Of a stretch of DNA of 53,749 bases, positions 17,980-27,925 are shown piece by piece (the first letter of the stretch is position 1; every line of letters starts with the position of its first letter). The notes under the pieces were generated by a model. The model ran no database searches and was not told where the DNA came from. It was given only the letters and a program-made list of their open reading frames with translations. The position numbers and the translations under genes were made by a program. Source of the stretch: Amazonocrinis nigriterrae CENA67 (GTDB taxonomy: Bacteria > Cyanobacteriota > Cyanobacteriia > Cyanobacteriales > Nostocaceae); assembly GCF_016056305.1 (NCBI RefSeq), contig NZ_JAECZC010000037.1:1-53749 (forward strand), given 5' to 3'.

Positions 17980-19146
17980 ATGCTAATTGATACAGTCAAC
18001 GAAACCCTAATTTCAAGTGCTAATGTTAGCAAACAAGTCAACCATGTGTTCGTGTTTCTAGAAATTTTTGTACGTGAAGGTGGTATTCAATCATACGTAA
18101 AGGATATTTTTCGTGCCTATTTGGGGTTAAGTGCTGGTTATCAAGCAGAAGTCTTTGTGCTACGAGATAGTTCTGATTGCTCTAATCCTTTCGAGTGCGA
18201 TGATTTAAAGTTTAATTACTTTCAAAATCAGTCTCCTCAGATGGGCAGGGTGAAAATGGCTGTGGCTCTGCTCAAGTATTTATTGCAAAAACGCCCCCAG
18301 CACGTTTTTTGCGGTCACATCAAGCTAGCAGTACTAATACAAACCCTTTGCCAGCCTTTGGGGATTCCCTACACTGTCTTAACTTACGGCAAAGAAGTTT
18401 GGGAACCACTTAAACCTCAAGAACGCCGCGCCCTAATATCAGCAGCGGGAATTTGGACAATTAGTCACTATAGCCGCGATCGCGCCTGTGTTGCTAATAA
18501 TCTAGACCCCAACAAGGTGAAAATGCTACCTTGTGCCATTGATGGAGATCAGTTTACTCCTGGGTCTAAGCTACCGGATTTAGTCGAAAAGTATGGTTTA
18601 ACAGACGCTAAGGTGTTAATGACCGTGGCGCGACTGTGGTCAGGGGACATCTACAAAGGTGTCGATGTGACGATTCGGGCGTTACCCAAAATAGCTGAAG
18701 TTTTCCCCGAAGTGAAATATTTGGTGATTGGTCGTGGCGATGATCAACCGCGATTAGCCCAGCTAGCTAAAGACTTAGGTGTGAGTTCGCGCGTTGTTTT
18801 TGCTGGTTTCGTTCCCACAGAACAACTAATGGCACACTACCACCTTGCAGACGCTTATATTATGCCCTCTCAAGAAGGCTTTGGCATTGTTTATTTAGAA
18901 GCGATGGCTTGTGGGATACCAGTGCTATCCGGTGACAACGATGGCTCAGCTGACCCCTTGGCTGATGGTAAGCTGGGATGGCGAGTGCCCCACCGTAATC
19001 CCGACGCAGTAGCAGCAGCTTGTATAGAAATCCTCAAAGGTAATGACCAACGTTGTGATGGACAGTGGTTACGAGAGCAAGCGATCGCCAATTTTGGTAT
19101 GGATGCCTTCCAAAAACAGCTTTTGTCTCTAGTCAAGAGTTTATAG
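17980..19146 (+). CDS. Glycosyltransferase family 4 (GT-B)
   Basis: 388 residues. The N-terminal half carries the acceptor domain with GGIQSYVKDIFRAY (glycine-rich entry loop). The C-terminal half is Glycos_transf_1, with VARLWSGDIYKGVD, LVIGRGDD and the E-x7-E motif in GFGIVYLEAMACG, which binds the sugar nucleotide. It retains stereochemistry in the family scheme. The linkage is unknown. Its start is nine bases after the sugar dehydratase, so it probably uses a related GDP-sugar. There is no transmembrane segment; it should act at the cytoplasmic face of the membrane. Confidence 0.92.
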   Translation: MLIDTVNETLISSANVSKQVNHVFVFLEIFVREGGIQSYVKDIFRAYLGLSAGYQAEVFVLRDSSDCSNPFECDDLKFNYFQNQSPQMGRVKMAVALLKYLLQKRPQHVFCGHIKLAVLIQTLCQPLGIPYTVLTYGKEVWEPLKPQERRALISAAGIWTISHYSRDRACVANNLDPNKVKMLPCAIDGDQFTPGSKLPDLVEKYGLTDAKVLMTVARLWSGDIYKGVDVTIRALPKIAEVFPEVKYLVIGRGDDQPRLAQLAKDLGVSSRVVFAGFVPTEQLMAHYHLADAYIMPSQEGFGIVYLEAMACGIPVLSGDNDGSADPLADGKLGWRVPHRNPDAVAAACIEILKGNDQRCDGQWLREQAIANFGMDAFQKQLLSLVKSL

Positions 19147-19466
19147 TCCAAAAGAGGCAATTGTCAGTTGTTAGTGGTCAGTGGTCAGTTGTTAAGAAGT
19201 AGGAGGCAGGAGGAAGCTATGCTGGAGGCAGCAGTAAAGAATTATTTACCTTGTTCCTCCATCCCCTCATCCTTCATCTCCCCTGCTCCCAGTCATCAGG
19301 AGCCAGTTGCATGAGCGGGTTTCCCGACTTGAGCTTTCCTGGCGTTCATCAGTCATCAATTATCTCCGTTCATCTCCCCTTTCTTCACTATTGACTAGTG
19401 ATCACTGACTATTGACTACTCCCTAAACTCGCTATCCTAGAGGGAGAGCAAGACAATATTTAAAAA
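19147..19466. repeat. Repeat-rich spacer: STRR and short copy of a dispersed element
   Basis: Holds a GTCAGTTGTTA-type heptamer array at about 19168-19198, pyrimidine-rich CTCCCCTG runs, and at 19293-19358 a short element. The element begins ATCAGGAGCCAG and ends with TTTCCCGACTTGAGCTTTCC followed by TGGCGTTCATCA. The same two ends occur at 49336-49348 and 49771-49804, there about 420 bases apart. No gene is present. Confidence 0.8.
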
Positions 19467-19838
19467 ATGAGCCTTAAATCTTTTCAGCTAAATCTTGTCA
19501 ATCTTCGCCCTTGGCTCACTGTGTTAGCAGTTTTCTGGTTACTAGCATCATTGGGCTTGGGCTGGTTGGTAAATTCGTTATTGATTATTTTTGGATTGCT
19601 GCTGTTAGCACCTGTGATTGCTTTCTTTGGGTTTCGCTGGTGGCTGCAACGCAACTTGGTTACTGACCAGTGTCCGGTGTGCGGATATGAATTCACTGGT
19701 TTAAATAACAGCCAGTTGCAGTGCGCTAATTGCGGAGAGCGCATATTAGTACAAAATGGTCATTTTCGGCGTTTTACGCCAGATGGCACAATTGATGTAA
19801 CGGCAATTGAAGTACCAGCCAAATCACTGGAAGATTAA
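19467..19838 (+). CDS. Small membrane protein with a C-terminal zinc ribbon
   Basis: 123 residues. Two hydrophobic helices lie at about residues 16-35 and 37-58. They are followed by a four-cysteine zinc ribbon, CPVCGYEF and CANCGERI, at about residues 70-93, then a short tail. The family is unnamed. The ribbon presumably faces the cytoplasm and could bind a partner or nucleic acid. The ATG at 19467 has an A-rich leader. It converges on the DsbA-like gene, with a perfect palindrome between the two. Confidence 0.8.
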   Translation: MSLKSFQLNLVNLRPWLTVLAVFWLLASLGLGWLVNSLLIIFGLLLLAPVIAFFGFRWWLQRNLVTDQCPVCGYEFTGLNNSQLQCANCGERILVQNGHFRRFTPDGTIDVTAIEVPAKSLED

Positions 19839-19879
19839 GCTGTTTGTCGGTTAGTGAGTAGCTAAGAAATATTCTTTAT

Positions 19880-19915
19880 GGTTCATGATTAGTACTAAAG
19901 TACTAATCATGAACC
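19880..19915. terminator. Perfect 17-bp palindrome, bidirectional terminator candidate
   Basis: Arms of 17 bases (19880-19896 and 19899-19915) are perfect complements around a two-base AA loop. It lies between convergent genes, and its right arm contains the last codons and stop (TAG) of the DsbA-like gene on the minus strand. A symmetrical structure here suits termination from both sides. Confidence 0.75.
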
Positions 19916-20673
19916 TGAATTTGCTTATTTTCACTTTCAGCCAATTTACTTTCAATATCTGATAGTTGCACCGCGCCAGAGAAATTTTTACTATTCATTA
20001 CAAAGGTGGGTGTGCCAGCAATCCCCAATTTTTGAGCTAGTTGGATATCTTGCCCAATAGCAGTATTTGCAAGCAGGCGATCGCGCTGAAACTTTTGCAA
20101 ATCCAAATTGAGTTTTTTGGCAATATCTAAATACAAATCTTCACCCAGTTGCTTTTGATTAGCAAACAAAGCATCGTGATATTCCCAGAACTTACCCTGC
20201 TGATTTGCCGCCCAAGCAGCTTGTGCAGCTGGCAATGCCTCAGCATGAATAGCAGCTAAGGGTAAATGTTTATAAGCCAATATTAAATCATTCTGATGAT
20301 TTGCTAGCAATGACTTAAGTGTTTTATGCGCCTCAGCACAGTAGGGACATTGAAAGTCAGAGAATTCTATTAATACTGTTTTTGATTGAGCCGGGCCGAT
20401 AGTAGGAGAATTGCCAATTACAACTTGGGGATTATTGTTTAAATCTTGTAAAAAAGCCTGTTGTGCTTGCTTGAATTTCTGTTGCTGTTGCTGCTGGTAA
20501 GCCTGGACGGATTCGAGAATTACCTCTGGGTGTTGGCGGAGAATTTGTAAAACTTGCTGTTCTAGTTGGGGATTAATTTCGCTGACTGCTTGTGCAGGAA
20601 GTGACCAGCCTAAGACTAGACAAACTAAACCCAATATTAGCCAAGTACGTAGATGATCAAAGAATTGACGCAT
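19903..20673 (-). CDS. DsbA-family thiol-disulfide oxidoreductase, exported
   Basis: 256 residues. The N-terminal signal peptide ends near PAQA (about residues 10-29). A Q-rich helical linker follows (QQQQQKFKQAQQAF). The thioredoxin-like domain has the active-site FSDFQCPYCAEAH (CPYC) and the cis-proline loop GIAGTPTFVMN. It belongs to the DsbA/BdbD group that oxidises or isomerises disulfides in the periplasm or thylakoid lumen. No DsbB/VKOR partner is adjacent. The start is the ATG at 20673. Its last codons lie in a palindrome shared with the convergent gene. Confidence 0.92.
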   Translation of the reverse strand: MRQFFDHLRTWLILGLVCLVLGWSLPAQAVSEINPQLEQQVLQILRQHPEVILESVQAYQQQQQQKFKQAQQAFLQDLNNNPQVVIGNSPTIGPAQSKTVLIEFSDFQCPYCAEAHKTLKSLLANHQNDLILAYKHLPLAAIHAEALPAAQAAWAANQQGKFWEYHDALFANQKQLGEDLYLDIAKKLNLDLQKFQRDRLLANTAIGQDIQLAQKLGIAGTPTFVMNSKNFSGAVQLSDIESKLAESENKQIQVHD

Positions 20674-20946
20674 ATCAAAATACTGAATAATTCAATATTT
20701 TTATACTACTGAAAAAATCAGAGATTCCAGGTTGTAAAATTTTTCATCAAATAGATTTACAAATTGTGGCAATTGTACAGGTATCTTTGCAGGCGTAATT
20801 AAATGTAATATGTCCGCAGCCAAGAAGAACGAGGAAGCAATTCCTGTCTGCTGCGATCGCGCAGGGCAAATGCACCTAAAAACAGTAATAATTACGAATT
20901 ACGTAGACGCAATAGCGGCTTCTTGAAGGGTATTATCAATTACGAA

Positions 20947-21594
20947 TTATTTTACTGTACTATCAATGGGTAGTGAAAAGTCACGCGACCATTCATTCCA
21001 AGAACCAAAATAATTTCTAGCAGTAATTCCTGCCTCTTCAAGGGCTATTAATGTATTAGCAGCCCTTGAACCTTTAAAGCAGTATACATACACAATAGAC
21101 TCTGAAGTAATACCCACTGACTGACAAATTTCTCGGATTTCGGCAGGCGATCGCAGCGTGGTAATTTCCGAATCACAATTCATGAAACGATGCCATTCTA
21201 TCCATACTGCGTTAGGGATTCTACCTTTACGAGGACAAAAATCAGGATTGTAGGGAGAAGAACTCAGTCCAAGCCATTCTTCCCTATCGCGCACATCTAA
21301 TTTAATAATTTCTGGATTGTTAATTGCTTCCAACATCTCGGTTGTAGTCACCATCATATCAGCTTGAGGATGCAATCGAAATATGCTGCTTTCAGGTTGA
21401 GGAACTTCATTAGTGGTAGGTAATCCAGCAGCTAGCCAAGCTTGATATCCTCCTTGTAAAACAGATACCTGAGTGCAGCCTAAATACTTTAATAAAAAAG
21501 CTGCTCTACAAGATTGTCCGTAACCTTTATTTAAAGCATCTTCATACACAATTAACTTTTCTGTACCAGATATTCCTACCTCTAATGTTGAGTG
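20947..21594 (-). pseudogene. Two-domain rhodanese, 5'-truncated
   Basis: The frame is open from 21594 (just after a TAA at 21595-21597) to 20947. The first usable start is a GTG at 21549, which begins in the middle of a rhodanese domain (VYEDALNKGYGQ... LKYLG, VLQGGYQAWLAAGLP). The C-terminal rhodanese domain is complete, with the active-site loop YCFKGSRAAN (Cys persulfide carrier). Intact thiosulfate/mercaptopyruvate sulfurtransferases of this type have about 280 residues, so roughly 70-80 N-terminal residues are missing, and upstream sequence is AT-rich and non-coding. I infer a truncated relic. A short protein with only the catalytic domain could still fold. Confidence 0.72.
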
Positions 21595-21682
21595 TTATGG
21601 AAAAACTTTTTTTAATATTTGTTATCAAAGCAACAAATAAATTAAGCTAAATTAAGAAAATTTTTATAAAGTAAATCTTCAG

Positions 21683-21796
21683 GTAGGGTGTGTTATGGCT
21701 TTAGCCTAACGCACCATCATTTATATGGCGTGTTAGGCGCTTTGATTATGTTTTTCGTGGCAAATCATCTAAAAATATGAGCCTAACACACCCTAC
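21683..21796. mobile_element. MITE-like element with 13-bp terminal inverted repeats
   Basis: A 114-bp element with perfect 13-base ends, GTAGGGTGTGTTA (21683-21695) and TAACACACCCTAC (21784-21796). Inside, GCCTAACGCACC and GGCGTGTTAGGCGC are further partly inverted motifs. It is non-coding. Part of the inner motif recurs near 37935-37950. It lies between the truncated rhodanese and the NACHT gene. The assignment as a non-autonomous transposon rests on structure only. Confidence 0.65.
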
Positions 21797-21920
21797 GGTA
21801 ATTTTATTTTTACTAAAAAACCCAAATTAAGTAAGATTAAAGGTCGAAGTGTTAACACTGAAAAATTTTATTTGTTAGTATAGAAAACACCGTTTAGCTA
21901 TTCTCAGCCGATTCACTGGC

Positions 21921-24900
21921 ATGGTTGAAGATAAAAGCATTGATTTTCAAGCATATATACAATTTCTCTGTGTAGATGACACATACAGAGATTGGCAGGA
22001 ATTTTATACACCAATCGATGCCTTAGACCGTCAACGAATTGAACAGAAAAAATCCCGAAGACGTTTGGACTTGGGGTTGATGGTGCAGACTATACAACCA
22101 CCACAAGGGCAAGGGCAACCATTAGAAAGAGAAAAAATTGAACGGTTGAATGTTCTCGAAGGGTTACGGAACTATGCAGCTAACCATGTTTTATTAAAAG
22201 GAAAACCAGGTTCAGGTAAATCGACTGCTTTAAAACGGCTATTGTGGGAAGAAGCAGAAAAAGCCAAAACAGACTCGCAAGCCAAAATCCCTGTTTTGGT
22301 ACAACTGCGACGGTATAAAACTTCCGTTTTGGGTATCATTCAGGATTTTTTGATTGAAAATCAATTGTTACTTAGTGAAACACAAATTGAAAATTTGCTG
22401 TTTACAGGGCGGTTATTGTTACTTATTGATGGGTTGAATGAATTGCCTAATGAAGAGGCAAGACGAGATTTAGCTGGATTTCGGCAGACATTTCGCCGAG
22501 TCACACCAATGATTTTCACCACCAGGGATTTAGGGGTTGATTTAGGCATTGAGAAAAAGCTGGAAATGCAACCCCTGACGGAAGGGCAGATGCAGCAGTT
22601 TGTCCGGGCTTATTTGCCAGAGGTGGGTGACGAGATGCTGCGGCGGTTGGGTGGGCGTTTGCGAGAGTTGGGAGAAACCCCACTGTTACTGTGGATGCTG
22701 TGTGAGGTATTTGACTACAGCAAACAAATCCCGACTAGCTTGGGTTCGCTGTTTCGTTGGTTCTCTGGAGAGTATGACAAACTCAAGAGAGATGTTCCAA
22801 TTTCTGAAGGTTTACGAAATTGGCAGTCTGAGTTATTGCAGCATCTAGCATTTGTGATGATGCAAGATGATAGTCCTACAGAGTTTCGACTATCTATTTC
22901 CAAACAGCAAGCTAGGAATGTTTTGACAGAATTTTTGCAGGGCAAAGTAGCCCATGCTGATGATTGTGCAAGGCGCTGGTTGGAAGATTTGCTTAGGTAT
23001 CACCTGATTCAACTGCGAACAGATGATCAAATTGAGTTTCGCCACCAGTTGCTTCAGGAATACTACGCTGCTGAAAAGCTGCTGAAACTGCTTCCTAAGA
23101 TTAGTGAGGAAAGGTTGAAACGCGATTATCTGAATTATTTGAAGTGGACAGAACCCCTAGCGCTGATGTTAGCGTTGGTAGACAATGAAACGCAAACTGT
23201 ACAAATAGTAAACTTAGCTTTGGAAGTAGATTTGATGTTAGGGGCAAGGCTGGCGGGGGAAGCAAGGAAGGAGTTTCAGGAGAAAACGGTGGACTTAGTT
23301 TTGGGGTTAAATACTTCCCAGGAACTCAAATTTTATCTTTTAGGTTTAACAGGTTCTGAAAAAGCACTTCCATCATTGCTCAAAGCATGGAATAGTCAAG
23401 ATTATAAAAATGATTATATTGTTGCTGAGGCTTTAGCATATGTCGGCTATGATGAGGCAATGTCTACAATTATTCAATTGGAAGATGAGTATATTTCTAG
23501 CTTAGGGGAGGCTGAAAAGTACGAAGATGACTACAAAGATTATCTGTATCACAATATTGTTTACGAGTTAGAAAGTATTACTTTATCGGATACAGCAATT
23601 GATAAACTATTGATTTTGTTAAAAAATCAAATACTGATCAGTCCAAAAGGTTATGATTATTATTTAAAAGGAAGAAATTATCAAGCCAATAAGATATTAG
23701 GTGAAATAGTCTTTAATCGAGTTATTTCATTTTTATTACAAGCATTAAATAATCAAGATTTTCGTGTCCGCTATCATGCAGCCTTCGCATTAGGGAATAT
23801 TGGCTCAGAGATGGAAGTTGTAGCTTTAATAGAAGCTGTCAAAGATGAAAATTGTTTTGTGCGTTCTATGGCAATAAAAGCATTAGGAGAGCTTGGAAGT
23901 ATTGAAGCGATTTCTGCATTGATTGAAGCAGTAAGTGATGAAAAGCCTTTTGTACGTTCTAGGGTAGTTGAAGCCTTAGGCAAAATTGGTAGTGACAAGG
24001 CAGTTTCTACTTTAATTAAAGCGCTGAATGATGAAAAATATTTTGTGCGTTTAAAGGCAGCTGAAGCATTAGGTAAAATTGGCAACAAAACTGCGGTTAC
24101 CGCTTTGATAGGAGCTTTTGATGATCAAGAATCAGAAGTTCGTCTGAAGGTGATTGAAGCATTAGGTAAAATTGGTGGCGATACGGCAATTCCTGCCTTG
24201 ATAAAAGCCTTAGATGATGAACAATCAGATATTTGCTCAACGGCAAAAGAGGGATTAATTTCTATCCGCAACTCTTTAGTAAAGGAGGTATTACAAAATA
24301 TATATAATTCTTTATATGATTATGAAAACACGTTTGTTTCTGAAACTGCCGCAAACAAGTTAGCTCAAATTTGTAATGACTGTCTACAATGTATTCTCAG
24401 TAACTCTAATTTAATGAATAAGTGGAAAGATTTATCTATCCATTTAAATTCAAAAATATCATCAAATAATGATTTGATAAAATGTGAACTGCTATACCAG
24501 ATATGGGAGGTACTATTAACCCTAATGCCAGAACTTGCAACTAATCAAAAAGATATGATTTTAGTAATTCAAAAGCTTTGCAAGTTTTATAATTATGCAA
24601 TTTTTTATTCTCCTCCATCTGAAGAAGAGAAACCAAAAGACCCTATACACGATAATCTAGAGCTAATTAAACAAACTCTCAAAACTATGTCAGAAACTCC
24701 TAAAGTACAAATGAATTTTCATGCCCCTATTACTGGCGGCAATATTGCTGGAAATTTTGAAGGTGATATGATTGGCACTCAAAATAATTATCCATCAACA
24801 CAAAATATTGCTGAAGTAGAAAAAGTACTTCAGCAATTGCTTGAGCAAATAGAGCAGACTAAACCAACACCAATCGAAGCTCAATTAATTGTTGATAAAG

Positions 24901-25085
24901 CTGTTGAGAAACATCCAGTACTCAAAGACGCGCAAATTATTGACCAAGCCATTAAACGTTGTCCACCCCTCAAAGTACGTTTGCAAAGAGTGATAACCGC
25001 AGCAGGTATTGAAACTGTAAAAGTGTTATTTGCTCCTGCTGGTATTGTAATTGAAGTAATTAGAGCTTGGACTAAACCCGAATAG
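21921..25085 (+). CDS. NACHT-domain STAND NTPase with HEAT repeats
   Basis: 1054 residues. A short N-terminal region (1-88) holds a conserved-looking WQEFYTPIDAL. The NACHT NTPase follows: Walker A GKPGSGKST (94-102), Walker B LLLLIDGLNEL (165-175) and the sensor-like FTTRD (199-203). A winged-helix-like region ends with EFRHQLLQEYYAAEKLL. Residues about 600-785 are five or six HEAT repeats of about 31 residues (VRSMAIKALGELG, VRSRVVEALGKIG). The C-terminus (about 930-1054) is a separate small module with ITGGNIAGNFEGDMIG and a helical tail. Bacterial NACHT proteins of this shape include antiphage sensors, with HEAT as the likely sensing part. There is no obvious catalytic effector domain and no partner gene. 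It is one complete open frame. Confidence 0.88.
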   Translation: MVEDKSIDFQAYIQFLCVDDTYRDWQEFYTPIDALDRQRIEQKKSRRRLDLGLMVQTIQPPQGQGQPLEREKIERLNVLEGLRNYAANHVLLKGKPGSGKSTALKRLLWEEAEKAKTDSQAKIPVLVQLRRYKTSVLGIIQDFLIENQLLLSETQIENLLFTGRLLLLIDGLNELPNEEARRDLAGFRQTFRRVTPMIFTTRDLGVDLGIEKKLEMQPLTEGQMQQFVRAYLPEVGDEMLRRLGGRLRELGETPLLLWMLCEVFDYSKQIPTSLGSLFRWFSGEYDKLKRDVPISEGLRNWQSELLQHLAFVMMQDDSPTEFRLSISKQQARNVLTEFLQGKVAHADDCARRWLEDLLRYHLIQLRTDDQIEFRHQLLQEYYAAEKLLKLLPKISEERLKRDYLNYLKWTEPLALMLALVDNETQTVQIVNLALEVDLMLGARLAGEARKEFQEKTVDLVLGLNTSQELKFYLLGLTGSEKALPSLLKAWNSQDYKNDYIVAEALAYVGYDEAMSTIIQLEDEYISSLGEAEKYEDDYKDYLYHNIVYELESITLSDTAIDKLLILLKNQILISPKGYDYYLKGRNYQANKILGEIVFNRVISFLLQALNNQDFRVRYHAAFALGNIGSEMEVVALIEAVKDENCFVRSMAIKALGELGSIEAISALIEAVSDEKPFVRSRVVEALGKIGSDKAVSTLIKALNDEKYFVRLKAAEALGKIGNKTAVTALIGAFDDQESEVRLKVIEALGKIGGDTAIPALIKALDDEQSDICSTAKEGLISIRNSLVKEVLQNIYNSLYDYENTFVSETAANKLAQICNDCLQCILSNSNLMNKWKDLSIHLNSKISSNNDLIKCELLYQIWEVLLTLMPELATNQKDMILVIQKLCKFYNYAIFYSPPSEEEKPKDPIHDNLELIKQTLKTMSETPKVQMNFHAPITGGNIAGNFEGDMIGTQNNYPSTQNIAEVEKVLQQLLEQIEQTKPTPIEAQLIVDKAVEKHPVLKDAQIIDQAIKRCPPLKVRLQRVITAAGIETVKVLFAPAGIVIEVIRAWTKPE

Positions 25086-25294
25086 AAATTGTTGGCTAAT
25101 TTTTTTCAGGCTATGCCATCAGGCAATACGGTTCAGTTAGTTAGTGGTATTGCGTCGGCTGATGCCAGAAGCTGATTTACAAGTACTTTTCGACTTGGAT
25201 GAAGAGTAACTTAAAAGCTTGGCGATCGCGTTTATTTAATTGTAGTTATATTTACAAGTATGAGTGCGATCGCATTTTCTGAACTAATACAATT

Positions 25295-27925
25295 CTATTC
25301 CGGTAAACCCTTAACTTGTAACAAATCCAAACCCCTTTCAAATATTTCATCAATTCGCAGCATTTGACCATCAGTAGTCATAAATTTATGGTCTTTTGTT
25401 GCCCGAATTATTGAACCATCTTCCAAACAATATTCAAAAACTTCTTGTTTACCGCGATGATGCCACTGTGCAATTGGTTGCGTGTAAACATTGCCATTAC
25501 TATCAACGCTGTACACACTACATTCAATACGTTTTTCTACAATTTCACCTATAGGAATAAATCCATATTCAACCGTCAAAACTTCGGTATCATAGCTTAA
25601 GCAATATTCGGCGAACTTTAACATATCGTCAAATAATTTCTCAGCTATTTGCTTTCTAACGCCGTTTTTAGTCGCACCATCAATAAACTTTTCCTGCTGC
25701 TTTTGCATTTCGGAAACTTTCTTTTTACCCATAGCGCGACGCAGCAAGTCAGCTTGTCCTAGAGAATAGCCAGCCATATCTTGAGCAATTTTCATGATTT
25801 GCTCTTGATAGACCATAATTCCGTAGGTTTCATTCAATATTGGTTCTAAAATTGAAGTTTCATATTCTATAGCTTCTCGCCCATGCTTCCGGTTAATAAA
25901 TTTCGGAATTAAGCCTGCATCTAATGGCCCTGGTCGATAAAGTGCCAAAATTGAAGAAATATCTTCAATATTAGAAGGCTTCAAATCTCGCACTATTTGA
26001 CGCATTCCTGAAGATTCTAACTGAAATATCCCTTCTAATTCACCAGCTTCTAAAAGTTCATAGGATTTATGTACATCTTTTGGTAAAGTGCTATGTTCAC
26101 CTTTGGCTAATATCCTCTGCGCTTTTCTTTCCTGACGTGGAATTTCATCTGGGTCGAGACGATAGCCATTGGTTTGTTCAATCAATTCAATGGTTTTTTG
26201 AATCAATGTGAGATTTCGCAAACCCAAAAAATCCATCTTTAACAAGCCCATTGATTCCAAGTCTTCCATGAAATACTGGGTAATCACAGAGCCGTCATTA
26301 TTTCTTTGTAATGGTACAATTTCATCTAAGGGATCGGCAGAAATCACCACACCCGCTGCATGAACACCAAAGGTTTTGTTAGTCCCTTCAATTCGCATTG
26401 CCATATCAACCCAATGGCGAACTTTGGGGTCATTATCATATTTTTCTTTAAACTCTGGTTCTGGAGTTTCAGCAGAAATCATCACCTTGAGTTTGGTGGG
26501 TTTACCCCTCACTACAGGAATTAATTTTGCCATTTTGTCGGCATCCCCGTAGGGGATATTTAATACTCTGGCGACATCTTTTAAAACAGCTTTGGAAGTT
26601 AGACGGTTAAAGGTAATGATTTGAGCTACCCTATCAGCACCGTATTTTTCAGTGACATAATCAATAACTTGATCCCGTTTTTCAATGCAGAAATCTGTGT
26701 CAATATCAGGCATAGATTTCCGTTCGGGGTTTAAAAAACGCTCAAATAATAGCCCATGATGCACTGGATCAATGTTGGTAATTCGCATGGCATAGGCAAC
26801 CAATGAACCAGCCGCTGAACCGCGACCTGGGCCCACAGGAATATTGTTATCTCTAGCAAACTTGATGTAGTCCCACACAACTAAAAAGTATGTGGAAAAA
26901 CCCATCTGTTGCAGCATTTTTAATTCATATTCCAATCTGTCTTTGTAGACTTGATCAACTTCATTACGGGATTTACGATTTAATCTTTCTAAAAGTCCTT
27001 GCCAAGCCACTTCTTCCACATAAGTATCAGCAGTATGACCAGAAGGAATCGGATAGTTAGGAATGCGAGGCTCACCCATAATTTGGTAAGGCTCAACTTT
27101 ATCGGCAACTTCTTCAGTAGTAGCTATAGCTTCAGCTATGACATCATCTGGCAAATGATCACGAAATAGCATCCTCATTTCTTCAGCAGATTTGAGATAT
27201 TCAGTACCACTGTAACGCATCCGATTCTCTTCACTAATTAATTTGCCTGTTTGAATACATAGCAAAGCATCGTGTGCTTCTACGTCAAAGCAAGAAATAA
27301 AATGAGAGTCATTGGTAGCGACAAATTTAATATTTAGTTCTTGGGCAATTTTGACAATTTCAACATTAACAATGCGGTCTTCTTGAGAACCGTGGTCTTG
27401 AATTTCTAAATAAAAATCATCACCAAACACATCTTTGTACCATTGAGCAACTTTACGGGCTGCGTCTGGTCTGCCGCTGAGAATTGCTTGGGGAATTTCT
27501 CCACCTAAACAAGCACTAGTGACAATTAAACCTTCATGATATTCTTTTAATAATTCTTTATTAATACAAGGACGAGAAAAAATACCTTTGCCTTGTACAC
27601 CTTTAAGGTGAGAAATAGTGGTTAACTTAACTAAATTTTTATAACCTTTTGTATTTTTAGCTAAAACAACTTGATGATAACGGGGTCGGCGTTCTTGTTT
27701 TTCGATATCGCCGTTGATAATATACATTTCATTGCCAATAATTGGCTTAATATTTTTACTGCGGCAAATTTTGATCAGTTCCACAGCGCCATACATGACA
27801 CCATGATCTGTGAGGGCGATCGCTTTTATCCCCAGTGCGATCGCGCGATCGACCAAATCTGGCAGCTGACTTGCCCCATCAAGCAAACTGTAGTCACTAT
27901 GAATATGTAATGGCACAAAGGACAT
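25295..27925 (-). CDS. dnaE: DNA polymerase III alpha subunit, N-terminal half with split N-intein
   Basis: 876 residues: N-extein 1-774 and N-intein 775-876. The extein starts with the PHP domain ([18 protein letters not shown]) and carries the catalytic MPDIDTDFC of the C-family polymerase, with FEYCLSY-type junction residues EY-C at the end. The intein begins at Cys775 (codon 25603-25601) and has the block B motif TKDHKF. The 102-residue N-intein is the length usual in Nostoc. The C-intein plus C-extein (DnaE-C) must be encoded elsewhere, and protein trans-splicing joins the halves into the replicative polymerase. The ATG at 27925 gives the family N-terminus; the TTG at 27943 is less likely. 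Confidence 0.97.
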   Translation of the reverse strand: MSFVPLHIHSDYSLLDGASQLPDLVDRAIALGIKAIALTDHGVMYGAVELIKICRSKNIKPIIGNEMYIINGDIEKQERRPRYHQVVLAKNTKGYKNLVKLTTISHLKGVQGKGIFSRPCINKELLKEYHEGLIVTSACLGGEIPQAILSGRPDAARKVAQWYKDVFGDDFYLEIQDHGSQEDRIVNVEIVKIAQELNIKFVATNDSHFISCFDVEAHDALLCIQTGKLISEENRMRYSGTEYLKSAEEMRMLFRDHLPDDVIAEAIATTEEVADKVEPYQIMGEPRIPNYPIPSGHTADTYVEEVAWQGLLERLNRKSRNEVDQVYKDRLEYELKMLQQMGFSTYFLVVWDYIKFARDNNIPVGPGRGSAAGSLVAYAMRITNIDPVHHGLLFERFLNPERKSMPDIDTDFCIEKRDQVIDYVTEKYGADRVAQIITFNRLTSKAVLKDVARVLNIPYGDADKMAKLIPVVRGKPTKLKVMISAETPEPEFKEKYDNDPKVRHWVDMAMRIEGTNKTFGVHAAGVVISADPLDEIVPLQRNNDGSVITQYFMEDLESMGLLKMDFLGLRNLTLIQKTIELIEQTNGYRLDPDEIPRQERKAQRILAKGEHSTLPKDVHKSYELLEAGELEGIFQLESSGMRQIVRDLKPSNIEDISSILALYRPGPLDAGLIPKFINRKHGREAIEYETSILEPILNETYGIMVYQEQIMKIAQDMAGYSLGQADLLRRAMGKKKVSEMQKQQEKFIDGATKNGVRKQIAEKLFDDMLKFAEYCLSYDTEVLTVEYGFIPIGEIVEKRIECSVYSVDSNGNVYTQPIAQWHHRGKQEVFEYCLEDGSIIRATKDHKFMTTDGQMLRIDEIFERGLDLLQVKGLPE

